Assembly (NCBI RefSeq): GCF_040892545.1
Contig: NZ_CP156079.1
Coordinates: 868,001 to 932,000, forward strand
DNA length: 64,000 nucleotides
Source of the DNA: Paracidovorax avenae
Lineage (GTDB): Bacteria; Pseudomonadota; Gammaproteobacteria; Burkholderiales; Burkholderiaceae_C
Direction of reading: 5' to 3'
Each line of letters starts with the position of its first letter. The stretch's first letter is position 1. Positions 38,891-48,213 of the stretch are shown piece by piece. Position numbers and translations under genes: made by a program. The notes under the pieces were generated by a model, which did no database searches, had not been told where the DNA came from, and saw only the letters and a program-made list of their open reading frames with translations.

Positions 38891-39186
38891 GCGGGCATGC
38901 CCGGTTGCAGCCACCAGCCCGCCGCAGCGCAGCCCGCGGCGGCCAGGCCCAGCACGCCGGCCAGGCGCAGCAGCCGGGGGCACGCCAGCGCCCAGAGCAA
39001 CACGCCCAGGTAGGCTGGAAAGCCCAGCATGGCAGCCGCCACGACGGCATCGGACGGTGCCAGGCCGCCGCGGGCCATCGCGCTGGCGGTGACCGTTACC
39101 GCCAGATGCACCACGCCATAGCCGCCGGCCACGGCCACCACCGCGCGTGCCGCGGCGAACGCCACCGTCGCTGCGCTGTAAGCCAT
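38887..39186 (-). CDS. DUF3649-like small membrane protein of an iron-uptake operon
   Basis: A 99-residue protein made of about three membrane helices (VAFAAARAVVAVAGGYGVVHLAVTVTA, AAMLGFPAYLGVLLWALA, LAGVLGLAAAGCAAAGWWL). The ATG overlaps the TonB receptor stop by one base (TGATG) and its stop overlaps the PepSY start, so it is firmly part of this operon. The family call is from context and size; the molecular role is unknown. Confidence 0.75.
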   Translation of the reverse strand: MAYSAATVAFAAARAVVAVAGGYGVVHLAVTVTASAMARGGLAPSDAVVAAAMLGFPAYLGVLLWALACPRLLRLAGVLGLAAAGCAAAGWWLQPGMPA

Positions 39187-41705
39187 CAGAAGTCCACCGA
39201 ATAGCCCAGCGTCAGTGTGCGGCCGCGGCCCGCGAAGTAACGCAGCGGCTCCACCAGCGCGCTTTGCGAGTAGTAGGTGATGTAGTCGCGGTTGAACAGG
39301 TTGGCCACGGCCAGTCGCACGCGGCCCTTGGGCAGCCTGTACTGCAGGCTGGCGTCCACCAGCGTGTAGCCACTGAAATTCATGGCCGGGTTGTCGAAGG
39401 TGCGGCTGAAGGCGCGCTGCACCTGCACGAAGGACGAGAGCTGTTCATTCCACTGCGCCGTCCAGCTGGCCACCAGCCGGTCGGGCGCGATGTTCAGGCC
39501 GTCGAGCCGCGCGTCCAGGCGGCCATCGTTGTTGCTGTCGTAGCGGCCCCTGGTGCGCGAATAGGCCAGCCTGGCCTTGTGGGCGCGGTGGACCTGCCAG
39601 CCCAGGCTGGCCTCCAGCCCGTCGATGCGGTTCTTCTCGCGTGCGAGCATGAAGGCCTCGTTCACCCGCAGCACCCGCGTGCCGTAGTCGGAGGACGACC
39701 GGAACCAGCTGGCCTCGGCGTCCCAGTCACCGCGTTTCACGCGCGTGCCCAGTTCCACGCTCTGGGTGACGATGGGGCTCAGGCTCTTCATGTCGTCCAC
39801 GTTCTGGCCCGGCGTGTTGATGGACCGCAGCACGCGGCCCACGTCCGGCATGCCGAAGCCTTCGGAATAGCTGGCATAGACGTTCCAGTCCCTGGCAGGC
39901 TCGTAGACGATGCCGGCGTTGTAGAGCGTCTCGTCGAAGTCGAGCGTGCCGCCCTGCACCGCCACGCGGTTGTAGGCCGCCAGCGTGCGGTAGCTGTCGA
40001 CCTTCAGATCCGCGTATTCCCTGCGCACGCCGCCGTGCAGCGTGACCTTGTCGAGCAGCCTGTATTCACCCTGCAGGAAGAGCGCCAGGTTGCGGTATTC
40101 CGATTCGGGCACGTAGGTTCGACCGGTACCGAACAGGTCCTGCTTGCCCTTGTCCACCAGCGTGTCGAAGCCGCCGGTGAGCTTGAGCCGGCTATTCAGC
40201 AGATCGGCCTTGGTCAGCGTGACCTTGGTGCCCAGCTTGGACGACTTGGCGCGCGACTGGTCCACCAGCGTGCCGCGCGGCGCGATCAGCGGGTCCTGGA
40301 AGGTGGCCGAGCGGTCGCCGCCGAACAGCGCCTCGAATTCCTGGCTGAACGCCAGGGCCGACAGCTCCATGCCCGCCAGGTTGTAGTGGTCGTAGGTGAT
40401 GGCCGAGGTCTGGACCTCGTTGAAGGGTGGCGCGCCCGCTGGCGTGCCCTCGATGGAGGTGGTGGGAATGCCGCGCGCGCGATCGCCCGCCACGCCGATG
40501 TAGTGGGACTGCGACTTGATGCGGTAGCGGTTGACAGACAGTTGCAGCCGCTGGTCGTCATCCAGCCAGTAGCCCAGCTTGCCCAGCACGTCATGGCTGC
40601 GCGCGTCCATCAGGTCCCCCTGGGTGTTGTCGGCGCCGATGCCGCGGCCCCGCGCGTCGCGCCACAGGCCCTGGTCCTCGACTGCGATGGAGAACAGGTA
40701 GTCCAGCCTGTCCTGCCGGCCATTGGCGCTGTAGGCCATCTTGGTGGACAGGCTGTCGCTGCCGCCGTGCCCGGCGGGCGCGGTGGCCTGCACGTCCACG
40801 TGCTGGTTGAGCGCGCCGTTCTCGGGTCGCTTGGTGATGAGGTTGATGGTGCCCCCCGTGGCGCCCAGGCCGTTGATGGCGTTGGCGCCCTGGACCACCT
40901 CCACCCGGTCGATCATGGCGAAGTCGATGGTATGCGCCTCGCGCCCCGTGGGACGGATGGGGTTGGACTGCGGCACGCCGTCCACCAGGATCAGCGGCGT
41001 GCGGCCCCGCAGCGTCTCGCCGCTGCCGTTCATCTTCCCGCGGCTGGGCGTGTACGACGGGATCAGGTTGCTCAGCACATCCGACGAATTGGTGGACAGC
41101 GCCAGCTGCTGCTCGATCTGCGCGCGCTGGATGATCTGCACCGTCTGCGGCGCCTTCTCGGCCTCCATGTTGGAGCGCGAGGCCGACACGGTCACCGTTT
41201 CCAGCGTGCCGCGGCCCGCTGTCGCGCGGGCCGCCGGGGCGTCCTGCGCCGCATCGCCGGTGGGAGCGGCCGCGTCGGCGGCCGCGGCCTGCGCGGGGGC
41301 CGGGCGGGTGCCCGTGCGGTCCTGCTCACCGGCCGCGGGTGCCGCAGGCACGGAGGCCGGAAGCGCAGGCGCGAGCCCGTAGCCGGCACCGGTCTTCCGG
41401 ATGGTGTGGCCGCTGCCCTTGAGCAGTTGCGCAAAGCCTTCTTCCACGCCATAGCGGCCCTGCAGGCCGGCGGTGGTGGCTCCGGCCACCCGGCTGGCAT
41501 CCACCGCCAGCGACACGCCCGCCTCTTGCGCGAAGCGGTTGAGCGCCGGGCCCAGGGCGCCGGGCGGGATGTCATAAGCCTGCACCACGGCAGCGGCGCC
41601 GGACTGGGCCTGCACCGCAGGGGACAGCGCCGCCATTGCCAGGGACAGCGACAGTGCCAGGGGCGGGAGGCCGCCGCGCGGGCCGGAACGCATCGAGTCG
41701 CGCAT
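39186..41705 (-). CDS. TonB-dependent siderophore receptor with signalling (STN) domain
   Basis: An 839-residue outer membrane receptor. A signal peptide (LPPLALSLSLAMAALSPAVQAQ) is followed by an N-terminal STN domain (YDIPPGALGPALNRFAQEAGVSLAVDASRV), typical of receptors that signal through FecR, then an Ala/Pro linker. A plug domain (EQQLALSTNSSDVLSNLIPSYTPSRGKMNGSGETLRGRTPLILVDGVPQ) and a 22-strand-type barrel ending in Phe (RTLTLGYSVDF) complete it. Length and STN domain fit the FecA/FpvA class. AAGGA lies 9 bases before the chosen ATG. The fecIR pair upstream is the likely signalling partner; the siderophore is not identifiable. Confidence 0.93.
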   Translation of the reverse strand: MRDSMRSGPRGGLPPLALSLSLAMAALSPAVQAQSGAAAVVQAYDIPPGALGPALNRFAQEAGVSLAVDASRVAGATTAGLQGRYGVEEGFAQLLKGSGHTIRKTGAGYGLAPALPASVPAAPAAGEQDRTGTRPAPAQAAAADAAAPTGDAAQDAPAARATAGRGTLETVTVSASRSNMEAEKAPQTVQIIQRAQIEQQLALSTNSSDVLSNLIPSYTPSRGKMNGSGETLRGRTPLILVDGVPQSNPIRPTGREAHTIDFAMIDRVEVVQGANAINGLGATGGTINLITKRPENGALNQHVDVQATAPAGHGGSDSLSTKMAYSANGRQDRLDYLFSIAVEDQGLWRDARGRGIGADNTQGDLMDARSHDVLGKLGYWLDDDQRLQLSVNRYRIKSQSHYIGVAGDRARGIPTTSIEGTPAGAPPFNEVQTSAITYDHYNLAGMELSALAFSQEFEALFGGDRSATFQDPLIAPRGTLVDQSRAKSSKLGTKVTLTKADLLNSRLKLTGGFDTLVDKGKQDLFGTGRTYVPESEYRNLALFLQGEYRLLDKVTLHGGVRREYADLKVDSYRTLAAYNRVAVQGGTLDFDETLYNAGIVYEPARDWNVYASYSEGFGMPDVGRVLRSINTPGQNVDDMKSLSPIVTQSVELGTRVKRGDWDAEASWFRSSSDYGTRVLRVNEAFMLAREKNRIDGLEASLGWQVHRAHKARLAYSRTRGRYDSNNDGRLDARLDGLNIAPDRLVASWTAQWNEQLSSFVQVQRAFSRTFDNPAMNFSGYTLVDASLQYRLPKGRVRLAVANLFNRDYITYYSQSALVEPLRYFAGRGRTLTLGYSVDF

Positions 41706-41870
41706 GTGAGAGATCCTTTGTTTGTTGGGTTCACAGCCTTGACGGGCCAGAACGCAAAACCGGAACCTCTTCATGGAAAAAAGCGTTGCCTGGACTGTCT
41801 CAGTGGCGGCTTCGACAACATCTTCGACAAGGATTCGCCGATCTGCCTGTCGTGCCGCTCAACGGCTACG

Positions 41871-42668
41871 ATGCCTCCATCCCATGTGCTAACGTGTCGG
41901 CCTGTGGCATCGGGGAACCAGGCAAGCGTGTTCAAGTTGACTAGGCGTGGTCTCATCTATGGGGCTTCCAGCCGTCCGGATGGCCGCAATGTGCGTTTGC
42001 GGCTGGCGATGCTGCGTGAACTGGCTGCCTTTCCCGGAGGGGCGTTCGCCGACATCGGCGGCGGCGAAGGCAGTTATGCGCTGCAGTTGCTGGAGCACTG
42101 CCAGCAGCTGTGCCTGATCGACGTGGAGCCCCATGTGCTGGCGCGTGCACGACAGCGGCTGGCCCATGCCACGCACGTGGTGATCGTCGAGGCGACGGCG
42201 GAGGCGACAGGATTGCCGGGGCAAGGCTTCGATGCCGCGTTTTTGATCGAAGTACTCGATCATGTAGATGATCCGCAGGCGGTCATGGCCGAAGCGTTCC
42301 GGCTGCTCAAGCCAGGAGGGTGGCTCTACCTGACCGTTCCGAACAAGGCGTTTCCGATGGAAACACACCCCGTCCGCCTGGGCAGGGCATTCCTGCCGCC
42401 AAGCTGCATGCCGTTCCTGCCCTGGATCGGTTGGCTTCACACGCGTCTGGCCACGGCGCGGGTGTTTTCCTCTGCTCGGCTGGTGCGGATGACCGAAGCC
42501 GCGGGCTTCGTAGATACCAGGATCGATTATCTGATGCCCCCGTTCGAGCGCCATCCACGCCTGCAGTCGCTCTCGGCGTGGCTCGCACGCACACCGCTGC
42601 GCAGATTCGGTGTCAGCCTGTGTGCGGTCGCGGTAAAGCCTGGCGCCGAGCCCGGTCACGCGGGCTAG
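41871..42668 (+). CDS. Class I SAM-dependent methyltransferase
   Basis: A 265-residue methyltransferase with SAM motif I FADIGGGEGSYALQLLEH, acidic strand CLIDVEPHVLARARQRL, motif IV region GFDAAFLIEVLDHVDDPQAVMAEAFRLLKPGGWLYLTVPNK. This is the UbiE/type 11 pattern, with no visible substrate clue. It is on the opposite strand to the iron genes around it, between fecR and the TonB receptor. The start is uncertain: the first Met (MPPSHVLTC) is used, but the conserved part begins about 25 residues later. Confidence 0.82.
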   Translation: MPPSHVLTCRPVASGNQASVFKLTRRGLIYGASSRPDGRNVRLRLAMLRELAAFPGGAFADIGGGEGSYALQLLEHCQQLCLIDVEPHVLARARQRLAHATHVVIVEATAEATGLPGQGFDAAFLIEVLDHVDDPQAVMAEAFRLLKPGGWLYLTVPNKAFPMETHPVRLGRAFLPPSCMPFLPWIGWLHTRLATARVFSSARLVRMTEAAGFVDTRIDYLMPPFERHPRLQSLSAWLARTPLRRFGVSLCAVAVKPGAEPGHAG

Positions 42669-42898
42669 GCAAAGCGGAGTGTCTCTTGTGCAGGCGTGCC
42701 TGTCGCAGGGATGGAGCGAGCCGGGAGATGATCGCAAACCGGCCCTGGTCGGCCGCGTCTTTTCGGCGATCGTTGCGTCGACGCGTGCAGGGAGACGCTC
42801 CGTGCCTCCGCGCGACAAGTGCTGCGGCACTTCGATCTCGGTGGCAACGGCCAGATGGCGCCCGCCGAGTCGGCCGGGCAGGGCGTGATCCTGCACTC

Positions 42899-43897
42899 TC
42901 AGCGCGAGGCGACCGACCGGATCTGCAACTGCGGGAAGGTCTGCCGCAGCAATTGCAACGCCTGCTCGGGGTCATCCAGCGGCAGCACGCCCGTCATGCG
43001 CACCTGTGACAGTGCAGCCCGGTCGAAATGCAGGCTGCCCTTGTAGTGGCGGGCCAGTTCGTCCAGTACCTCGGACAGGGGCCGGTCATCCACCACCAGT
43101 TGGTGGCGGCGCCAGCCCTGCTCCACGCCTTGCGGGTCCAGAGGCTCGATGCGGCCCACGCCGGCATCGCTCAAGGTCACGCGCTGGCCCGCGCTGACTT
43201 CCACGGCCTCGGGGCTGCCGGACTGCCACTGTTGCGGCGTCTGGACCGCCACGCGCGATTCGAGCATTTCCACGCGTACGCCGGCCGCGTCGTAGGTCAC
43301 GGTGAAACGGGTGCCCAGCGCACGCACCCTGCCCAGCGGCGTCTGCACGTAGAAGGGCCGCGACGCATCGTGTGCCACCTGAACCAGAACGCTGCCGCGC
43401 AGCAACTCCACCACGCGCTGCTGCGCATCCAGGCGCCAGCGCACCGCGCCCGCGCCGCTCAGCGTGAGTTGCGAGCCATCGTCGAGTACCTGATGGCGCC
43501 ACTGTCCTTCGGTGCTGCGCAGGTCGGCCAGTTCCTGCGCCCAGGGGCTGGCGGGGTGGTCGCGCAGCATCCACCCCGCGGGCACGGCCAGCACCGCTGC
43601 CAGCGCCAGCGCACTGCCCCACCGCACGGCGCGCTGGCGGCGGCGCAATTGCCATGCCGCCCGCATCGCCGCATGCGCGGCTTGGCCGTCCCCCGGTGCC
43701 TGACGGCGTACCGCCTGCACTTGCTCGATGAAGGATTCCATGCGCGCCGCCGCCTGCGCGTGCCGCGGATCCTGCGCCTTCCAGGCCGCAAAGCCGGCCT
43801 GGGCCCGGGCGCGTTCTTCCGCGTCGTCGCTGTCCAGGCGCACGATCCAGCCGGCGGCCTGTTCGGCGATGGCCGTACTCTCGTGCAAGGTGCTCAC
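42899..43897 (-). CDS. fecR: FecR-family anti-sigma/signal transducer
   Basis: A 332-residue FecR protein. The cytosolic N-terminal part has EQAAGWIVRLDSDDAEERARAQAGFAAWKAQDPRH (the family's opening), a membrane helix is near ALALAAVLAVPAGWML, and the periplasmic FecR domain has ELLRGSVLVQVAHDASRPFYVQTPLGRVRALGTRFTV and the C-terminal STN-like VDDRPLSEVLDELARHYKG. It should relay receptor occupancy to FecI. The GTG start overlaps the fecI stop (GTGA), which decides the start. Confidence 0.93.
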   Translation of the reverse strand: MSTLHESTAIAEQAAGWIVRLDSDDAEERARAQAGFAAWKAQDPRHAQAAARMESFIEQVQAVRRQAPGDGQAAHAAMRAAWQLRRRQRAVRWGSALALAAVLAVPAGWMLRDHPASPWAQELADLRSTEGQWRHQVLDDGSQLTLSGAGAVRWRLDAQQRVVELLRGSVLVQVAHDASRPFYVQTPLGRVRALGTRFTVTYDAAGVRVEMLESRVAVQTPQQWQSGSPEAVEVSAGQRVTLSDAGVGRIEPLDPQGVEQGWRRHQLVVDDRPLSEVLDELARHYKGSLHFDRAALSQVRMTGVLPLDDPEQALQLLRQTFPQLQIRSVASR

Positions 43898-44409
43898 CCG
43901 TCCACCGCCCGGTGGCAGCACACCAGCGCCTGGACCAGGTACTTCTGCACCATGCGGGTGGACACACCCAGCGCGGCCGCCACATCCGCGTGCGGCAGCC
44001 CTTCCAGGTAATGCAGCAGAAAAGCCTGCTGCGCCCTGGCCGACAGGTCCTGCAGCGCGGCCTCGATGCGTACCAGGCTCTGTACCGTCGCCACCACCTG
44101 CTCGGTCGAAGGCCCGCCATCGGCGGCGGCCACGACGGCCAGCGCGTCCAGGTAGGCCTGCTCGATCACGCGGCGCCGGCCCTCGTCGATCAGCAGTCGC
44201 CTGGCGGTGGTGACCAGGTAGGCGCGAGGCTCGCGCAGCGTCGGCAGCACGGCGGGCGAGCCCAGGATGCGCAGAAAAGTGTCATGGGCCACATCGGCCG
44301 CCTGATGCCCGCAACCGAGCTTGCGGCGCAGCCACGCCAACAACCATCCATGATGTTCGCAATACAGCGCACGGACATGCTGCTGCCGCGCCGTTTCCAC
44401 GGCTGCCAT
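43894..44409 (-). CDS. fecI: FecI-family ECF sigma factor
   Basis: A 171-residue ECF sigma factor with region 2 (ADVAHDTFLRILGSPAVLPTLREPRAYLVTTARRLLIDEGRRR) and region 4 (LSARAQQAFLLHYLEGLPHADVAAALGVSTRMVQKYLVQAL). It should direct transcription of the TonB receptor operon once released through FecR. I prefer the second Met (44409), with AAGGG seven bases upstream, over the first (44424), which has GAGG only two bases away. A Fur-like palindrome lies 40 bases before it. Confidence 0.92.
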   Translation of the reverse strand: MAAVETARQQHVRALYCEHHGWLLAWLRRKLGCGHQAADVAHDTFLRILGSPAVLPTLREPRAYLVTTARRLLIDEGRRRVIEQAYLDALAVVAAADGGPSTEQVVATVQSLVRIEAALQDLSARAQQAFLLHYLEGLPHADVAAALGVSTRMVQKYLVQALVCCHRAVDG

Positions 44410-44448
44410 ACCCCTACCCTTCATAACCTCGGCAGGGCGCCGAGTAAG

Positions 44449-44463
44449 TGAGAACGGTTCTCA
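44449..44463 (-). promoter_or_regulatory. Fur-box-like palindrome upstream of fecI
   Basis: TGAGAACGGTTCTCA is a perfect 15-base palindrome (odd centre) in the pattern of TGAGAATnATTCTCA half-sites used by Fur. Its position, in the 278-base gap before fecI, fits iron repression of the signalling genes. The rest of that gap shows no gene. Confidence 0.6.
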
Positions 44464-44687
44464 GTCTAACTGAGTCGCGGCGGGCTGTCAGGACGCATCT
44501 GCCGGAGACGATGACGCGCCCCGGGCCGCACGGCTTTTTTCGCCGGGTGGCCGCGCAGTGTGCGGGGCCGCGGCCAATAATCCCGGCCATGTCCGAAACG
44601 ACCGGCCCGGTGCGCCCGTGATCCACCTCCCGTTTTTTCCACTCCCCGTCCGCCGCGGCCGGCCGTGCCACCCCGGGCGCCGCTGAC

Positions 44688-45359
44688 ATGCGCATCCTCG
44701 TCGTCGAAGACGATCCCGCGCTGCGGCTGGGCATCCGCCGGATGCTGCAGTCCGAAGGCTGGCAGGTGGATGTCGCCAGCGATGGCGAACTCGCCCTGAC
44801 GGCGGTGGCCACGGCCGAATACGACGCGGCCGTGCTGGACCTGGGCCTGCCGCGGCGCGACGGCTTCGAGGTGCTGCGCCGCTGGCGCGAACAGCGGCGC
44901 GACCTGGCGGTGCTGATCCTCACGGCCCGGGACGAACTGGACCAGCGCGTGCGTGGCCTGAACGAAGGGGCGGACGACTTCCTGGCCAAGCCGTTCGAGG
45001 CGCAGGAGCTGGTGGCCCGCCTGCGGGCGATCACGCGGCGGCGCAGCAAGGGGCTGATGACCAACGTGCTGCGCATCGGCGACCTGAGTTTCGATACCGA
45101 GAGCCGCGAGCTGCGCCTGCGCGAGGAGCGGCTGCCGCTGAGCCCGCGCGAGGCGGCGCTGGTGGAACTGCTCATGGCATCGCCCGCGAAGGCGGTGGCC
45201 AAGAGCCGGATCGTTTCCGCCATGTCCACCTGGGAGACGGATTTCAGCGCGAACGCGGTGGAGATCTACATCCTGAAGCTGCGCCGCAAGCTCGCCGGCA
45301 GCGGCGTGGCCATCGTCACGGTGCGCGGCGTGGGCTACGCCATGGAGTCCGAGCCGTGA
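44688..45359 (+). CDS. OmpR-family response regulator
   Basis: A 223-residue regulator. The receiver opens MRILVVEDDPALRLG, with phosphoacceptor Asp51 (VLDLGLPRRDGF) and the conserved Lys in FLAKPFEAQEL. The winged-helix domain ends KLRRKLAGSGVAIVTVRGVGYAME. It resembles the QseB/PmrA/TctD group. The downstream kinase starts with GTG overlapping its stop (GTGA), so they are a coupled pair. The RND pump genes follow, and I infer that this pair controls them. Confidence 0.9.
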   Translation: MRILVVEDDPALRLGIRRMLQSEGWQVDVASDGELALTAVATAEYDAAVLDLGLPRRDGFEVLRRWREQRRDLAVLILTARDELDQRVRGLNEGADDFLAKPFEAQELVARLRAITRRRSKGLMTNVLRIGDLSFDTESRELRLREERLPLSPREAALVELLMASPAKAVAKSRIVSAMSTWETDFSANAVEIYILKLRRKLAGSGVAIVTVRGVGYAMESEP

Positions 45360-46789
45360 CGCGGCCGCTGCCGTGGCCGCTGCGCGGCGCCAACAGCCTG
45401 CGGCGCAAGCTGGTCGCGCCGCTGCTGTGGACCTGGATCGCCTCGGCCGTGGTGGCGTCGCTGGCGGCGTTCTGGCTGACCGGCCGGGCGACCCAGCTGG
45501 TGCTGGACCGCGTGCTGCGCGACGATGCCGTGGCGCTGGCATCGCAGATCCAGTGGAACCCGGACGGTCCCGTGCTGGCCATCGATTCGCGCACGGCGTC
45601 GTCCATGGTCTATGACTCCTTCGCGCCGTCGCACTTCACGCTGCGCACGGACGACGGTACCGTGCTGGCCGGCAATGCCGAACTCGCCCTGCCGCAGCAG
45701 CGGGGCGACCGCGAGGGCGATGCCGACGGATCGTTCTTTTTCGAGCACGACACGCCCTGGGGGCGGCTGCGGCAGGTGGCGGTGCATGCGCGCCATGCCG
45801 GCTCGCCGGGGGTGTGGGTGATCGTGGGCGAGTCTGTGGCCAAGCGGCAGATGCTGACCCGGGAACTGGCGCAGTCGATCTTCGTGCCGGTCGCGGTGCT
45901 GGGTTTCGTGATCGTGCCGCTGGTGCTGTTCGGCGTGCGCCGCGGCCTGCAGCCGGCCCGCGCCGTAGGCGACGCGATGGGGCGGCGCGGCATCGACGAC
46001 CTCTCGCCCCTGCCGCTGGAGGACGTGCCCGACGAACTGCGCAGCATGGTGCAGCACACCAACGACCTGCTGCGGCGCCTGGGGGAGTCGGTGGATTCGG
46101 AGCGCCGCTTCATCTCGGATGCCGCGCACCAGCTGCGCACGCCCGTGGCCGGCATCCACCTGCTGGTGGAGGACCTGCGCCGGGTGTACCAGGCCGACCC
46201 GGGGCAGCCGCCCGATGCGGAGGTGCTGTTCGAGCTGCATTCGGCCGCCGACCGGGCCACGCGGCTGGTGCGCCAGTTGCTGTCCCTGGCGCATGGCGGC
46301 ACGGACGGTGGCGCGGCGGCCGAGCCCGTGGCCCTGGCGCCGCTGGCGCTGCGCACCGTGGAGCGCCACATGCCTGCAGCGGCGGCAGCCGGGAAAACGC
46401 TCGAGGCCGGCGACGGCCTGCGGGGGAACGGCGTGCAGGCACGCGCACTGGCGCTGCCGCTGTTGCTGGAAGAGGCGCTGGCGAATGTGCTGGACAACGC
46501 CATCCGCTATGGCGGCGCGCATATCCGCGTGGATCTGCTGCCCGACCCCGGGCTGCCCGGCGGCGGCTGGTGCCTGCAGGTGGACGACGACGGGCCGGCG
46601 CTGCCGCAGGCGCACCGCGAGGCCATGCTGGCCCCGTTCTGGCGTGCGGGCGAGTCCACCGCGGAAGGCTCGGGGCTGGGCCTGCCCATCGCCCTCAAGG
46701 CCTTGCGCCGCATGGGGGGCGACCTGCCGGTGCCTGAAGCGCCGCCCGGCGGGGGCACGCGGGTGCGGCTGCTGCTGCGCGCGGCCTGA
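45356..46789 (+). CDS. Sensor histidine kinase paired with the OmpR-type regulator
   Basis: A 477-residue kinase. The first helix is VAPLLWTWIASAVVASLAAFWL, the periplasmic domain of about 130 residues matches the 2CSK N-terminal type (DRVLRDDAVALASQIQWN), the second helix is IFVPVAVLGFVIVPLVLFGV, and HAMP, the phosphoacceptor box FISDAAHQLRTPVAGI and the ATPase boxes (LANVLDNAIRYGG, DDDGPALP, GSGLGLPIALKAL) follow. The 2CSK type suggests sensing of a small anion such as a carboxylate, or a metal complex; this is open. Start GTG, overlapping the regulator stop. Confidence 0.88.
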   Translation: MTRPLPWPLRGANSLRRKLVAPLLWTWIASAVVASLAAFWLTGRATQLVLDRVLRDDAVALASQIQWNPDGPVLAIDSRTASSMVYDSFAPSHFTLRTDDGTVLAGNAELALPQQRGDREGDADGSFFFEHDTPWGRLRQVAVHARHAGSPGVWVIVGESVAKRQMLTRELAQSIFVPVAVLGFVIVPLVLFGVRRGLQPARAVGDAMGRRGIDDLSPLPLEDVPDELRSMVQHTNDLLRRLGESVDSERRFISDAAHQLRTPVAGIHLLVEDLRRVYQADPGQPPDAEVLFELHSAADRATRLVRQLLSLAHGGTDGGAAAEPVALAPLALRTVERHMPAAAAAGKTLEAGDGLRGNGVQARALALPLLLEEALANVLDNAIRYGGAHIRVDLLPDPGLPGGGWCLQVDDDGPALPQAHREAMLAPFWRAGESTAEGSGLGLPIALKALRRMGGDLPVPEAPPGGGTRVRLLLRAA

Positions 46790-46901
46790 GCGCGCGGCAC
46801 GCCGGCTGCCTGCGGGCATTAAGCCAACGATAAGGGTTTCCCCCGAAGAATCGCTCCGCCCGCAGGCCTCGCAGTGAGGCCTCGCTGTCTGGAAGCGATC
46901 C

Positions 46902-48143
46902 ATGAAGACCACGTTCCCGAACCTGAGCAAGCGCATGGCCTGGTGCGGCGGTGCAGCCCTGCTGACCGCCGTCGCCGCCGCGGCGGTGCTGGTGCTGCTG
47001 CCCTCCAGGGAGTCGGCCGCCGCCGATGCGCCCGCGCCGTTGCTGCCCGAGCTGTCGCGGTCCGGCAAGGTGGCCGACGGCGTGGTGCGCGTGTCCTCCA
47101 GCCAGGCCGCCACGCTGGACCTGGGGCCGGTGCAGCAGCGCGCCTTCGAGGACGTGCAGCAGGCCATCGGCAACATCGACTTCAACCAGGACCGCACGGT
47201 GCCCGTCTCCACCGCCTATGCGGGCCGCATCGCGCGGGTGCTGGTCAAGGCCGGCGACACCGTGCGCGCCGGGCAGACGCTCTACACGGTGAACGTGCCC
47301 GACATCGCGCAGGCCGCATCGGCGCTGGTATCGACCGCCGGTACGCTGCGCTCGGCCACCGAAACCCTGCGCCGCGCGCAGGCGCTGGTGGGCGACAACA
47401 GCATCGCGCAGAAGGAATACCAGCAGAACCTGTCGGACCAGCAGGCGGCCGATGCGGCGTACCGGGCCGCGCGCAAGACGCTGCAGCTGTTCGGCCTGGC
47501 CGAGGCCGACATCCAGCGCATCGAGCGGGACCATGCCATCGATGTCGAGATGCCGGTGAAGAGCCCGATCGATGGCCGCGTCGTCGCGCGGTCCGCCCAG
47601 CCGGGGCTGCTGACCCAGCCCGGTGCATCGCCCGCGCCGGTCACGGTGTCGGACGTGCGCACGCTCTGGATGGTGGCCAGCGTGCCCGAGTCGGATTTCT
47701 CGCGCTACAAGGTGGGCCAGCCGGTGAGCGTGCATGTGCAGGCGTGGCCGGGCCGGGACTTCACCGGCCGCATCAGCTACGTGGGGGACACGGTGGATGC
47801 CGGCACGCATCGCTTCGTGGTGCGGGCCGACGTGGCCGACCCCGATCGCGCGCTGCGCCCGCAGATGCTGGCGGACTTCCGCATCACGCTCGCGGCGCCG
47901 CAGGAGGCCGCCGCGGTGCCGGCGACGGCGGTGGTGCGCGAGACCTCGGGCGACAACGTGGTCTGGATGGCGCAGGGCGCCAGGGACCCGCTGGGCGTGC
48001 GGCTGCAGCGCCGCGCCGTCACCGTGGGGCGCAGCGACGGGGGCGAGGTGCAGATCATGGCCGGCCTGCAGCCGGGCGATCGCGTCGCGCAACGCAATGC
48101 GCTGCTGCTGAGCAACCTGTACGAGGCCGGCGCGGCCGAGTAG
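46902..48143 (+). CDS. RND efflux periplasmic adaptor subunit
   Basis: A 413-residue membrane fusion protein. It has an N-terminal anchor (MAWCGGAALLTAVAAAAVLVLLP), a barrel-sandwich half (GRIARVLVKAGDTVRAGQTLYTV), a helical hairpin (AASALVSTAGTLRSATETLRRAQALVGDNSIAQKEYQQNLSDQQAADAAYRAARKTL), the second lipoyl half (VKSPIDGRVVARSAQPG) and a beta-barrel. It resembles CusB/CzcB adaptors but has no His- or Met-rich metal-binding N-terminus. First gene of the pump operon, 112 bases after the sensor kinase. Confidence 0.9.
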   Translation: MKTTFPNLSKRMAWCGGAALLTAVAAAAVLVLLPSRESAAADAPAPLLPELSRSGKVADGVVRVSSSQAATLDLGPVQQRAFEDVQQAIGNIDFNQDRTVPVSTAYAGRIARVLVKAGDTVRAGQTLYTVNVPDIAQAASALVSTAGTLRSATETLRRAQALVGDNSIAQKEYQQNLSDQQAADAAYRAARKTLQLFGLAEADIQRIERDHAIDVEMPVKSPIDGRVVARSAQPGLLTQPGASPAPVTVSDVRTLWMVASVPESDFSRYKVGQPVSVHVQAWPGRDFTGRISYVGDTVDAGTHRFVVRADVADPDRALRPQMLADFRITLAAPQEAAAVPATAVVRETSGDNVVWMAQGARDPLGVRLQRRAVTVGRSDGGEVQIMAGLQPGDRVAQRNALLLSNLYEAGAAE

Positions 48144-48213
48144 CCCACCCCACCCTGGCCGCCGGCCACCCGCCGCGTTCCCCGCCCGCCGATCCTCCGC
48201 AGGAGCCCGTTCC

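Noticed and set aside
39147..41870. Very long plus-strand frame antisense to the TonB receptor
   Set aside because: Composition is that of an antisense shadow; only its last 265 codons (41871-42668) have a recognisable domain.
41889..42896. Minus-strand frame opposite the methyltransferase and the following gap
   Set aside because: It overlaps the methyltransferase antisense and shows no domain, signal or ribosome site; the gap at 42669-42898 is left unassigned.
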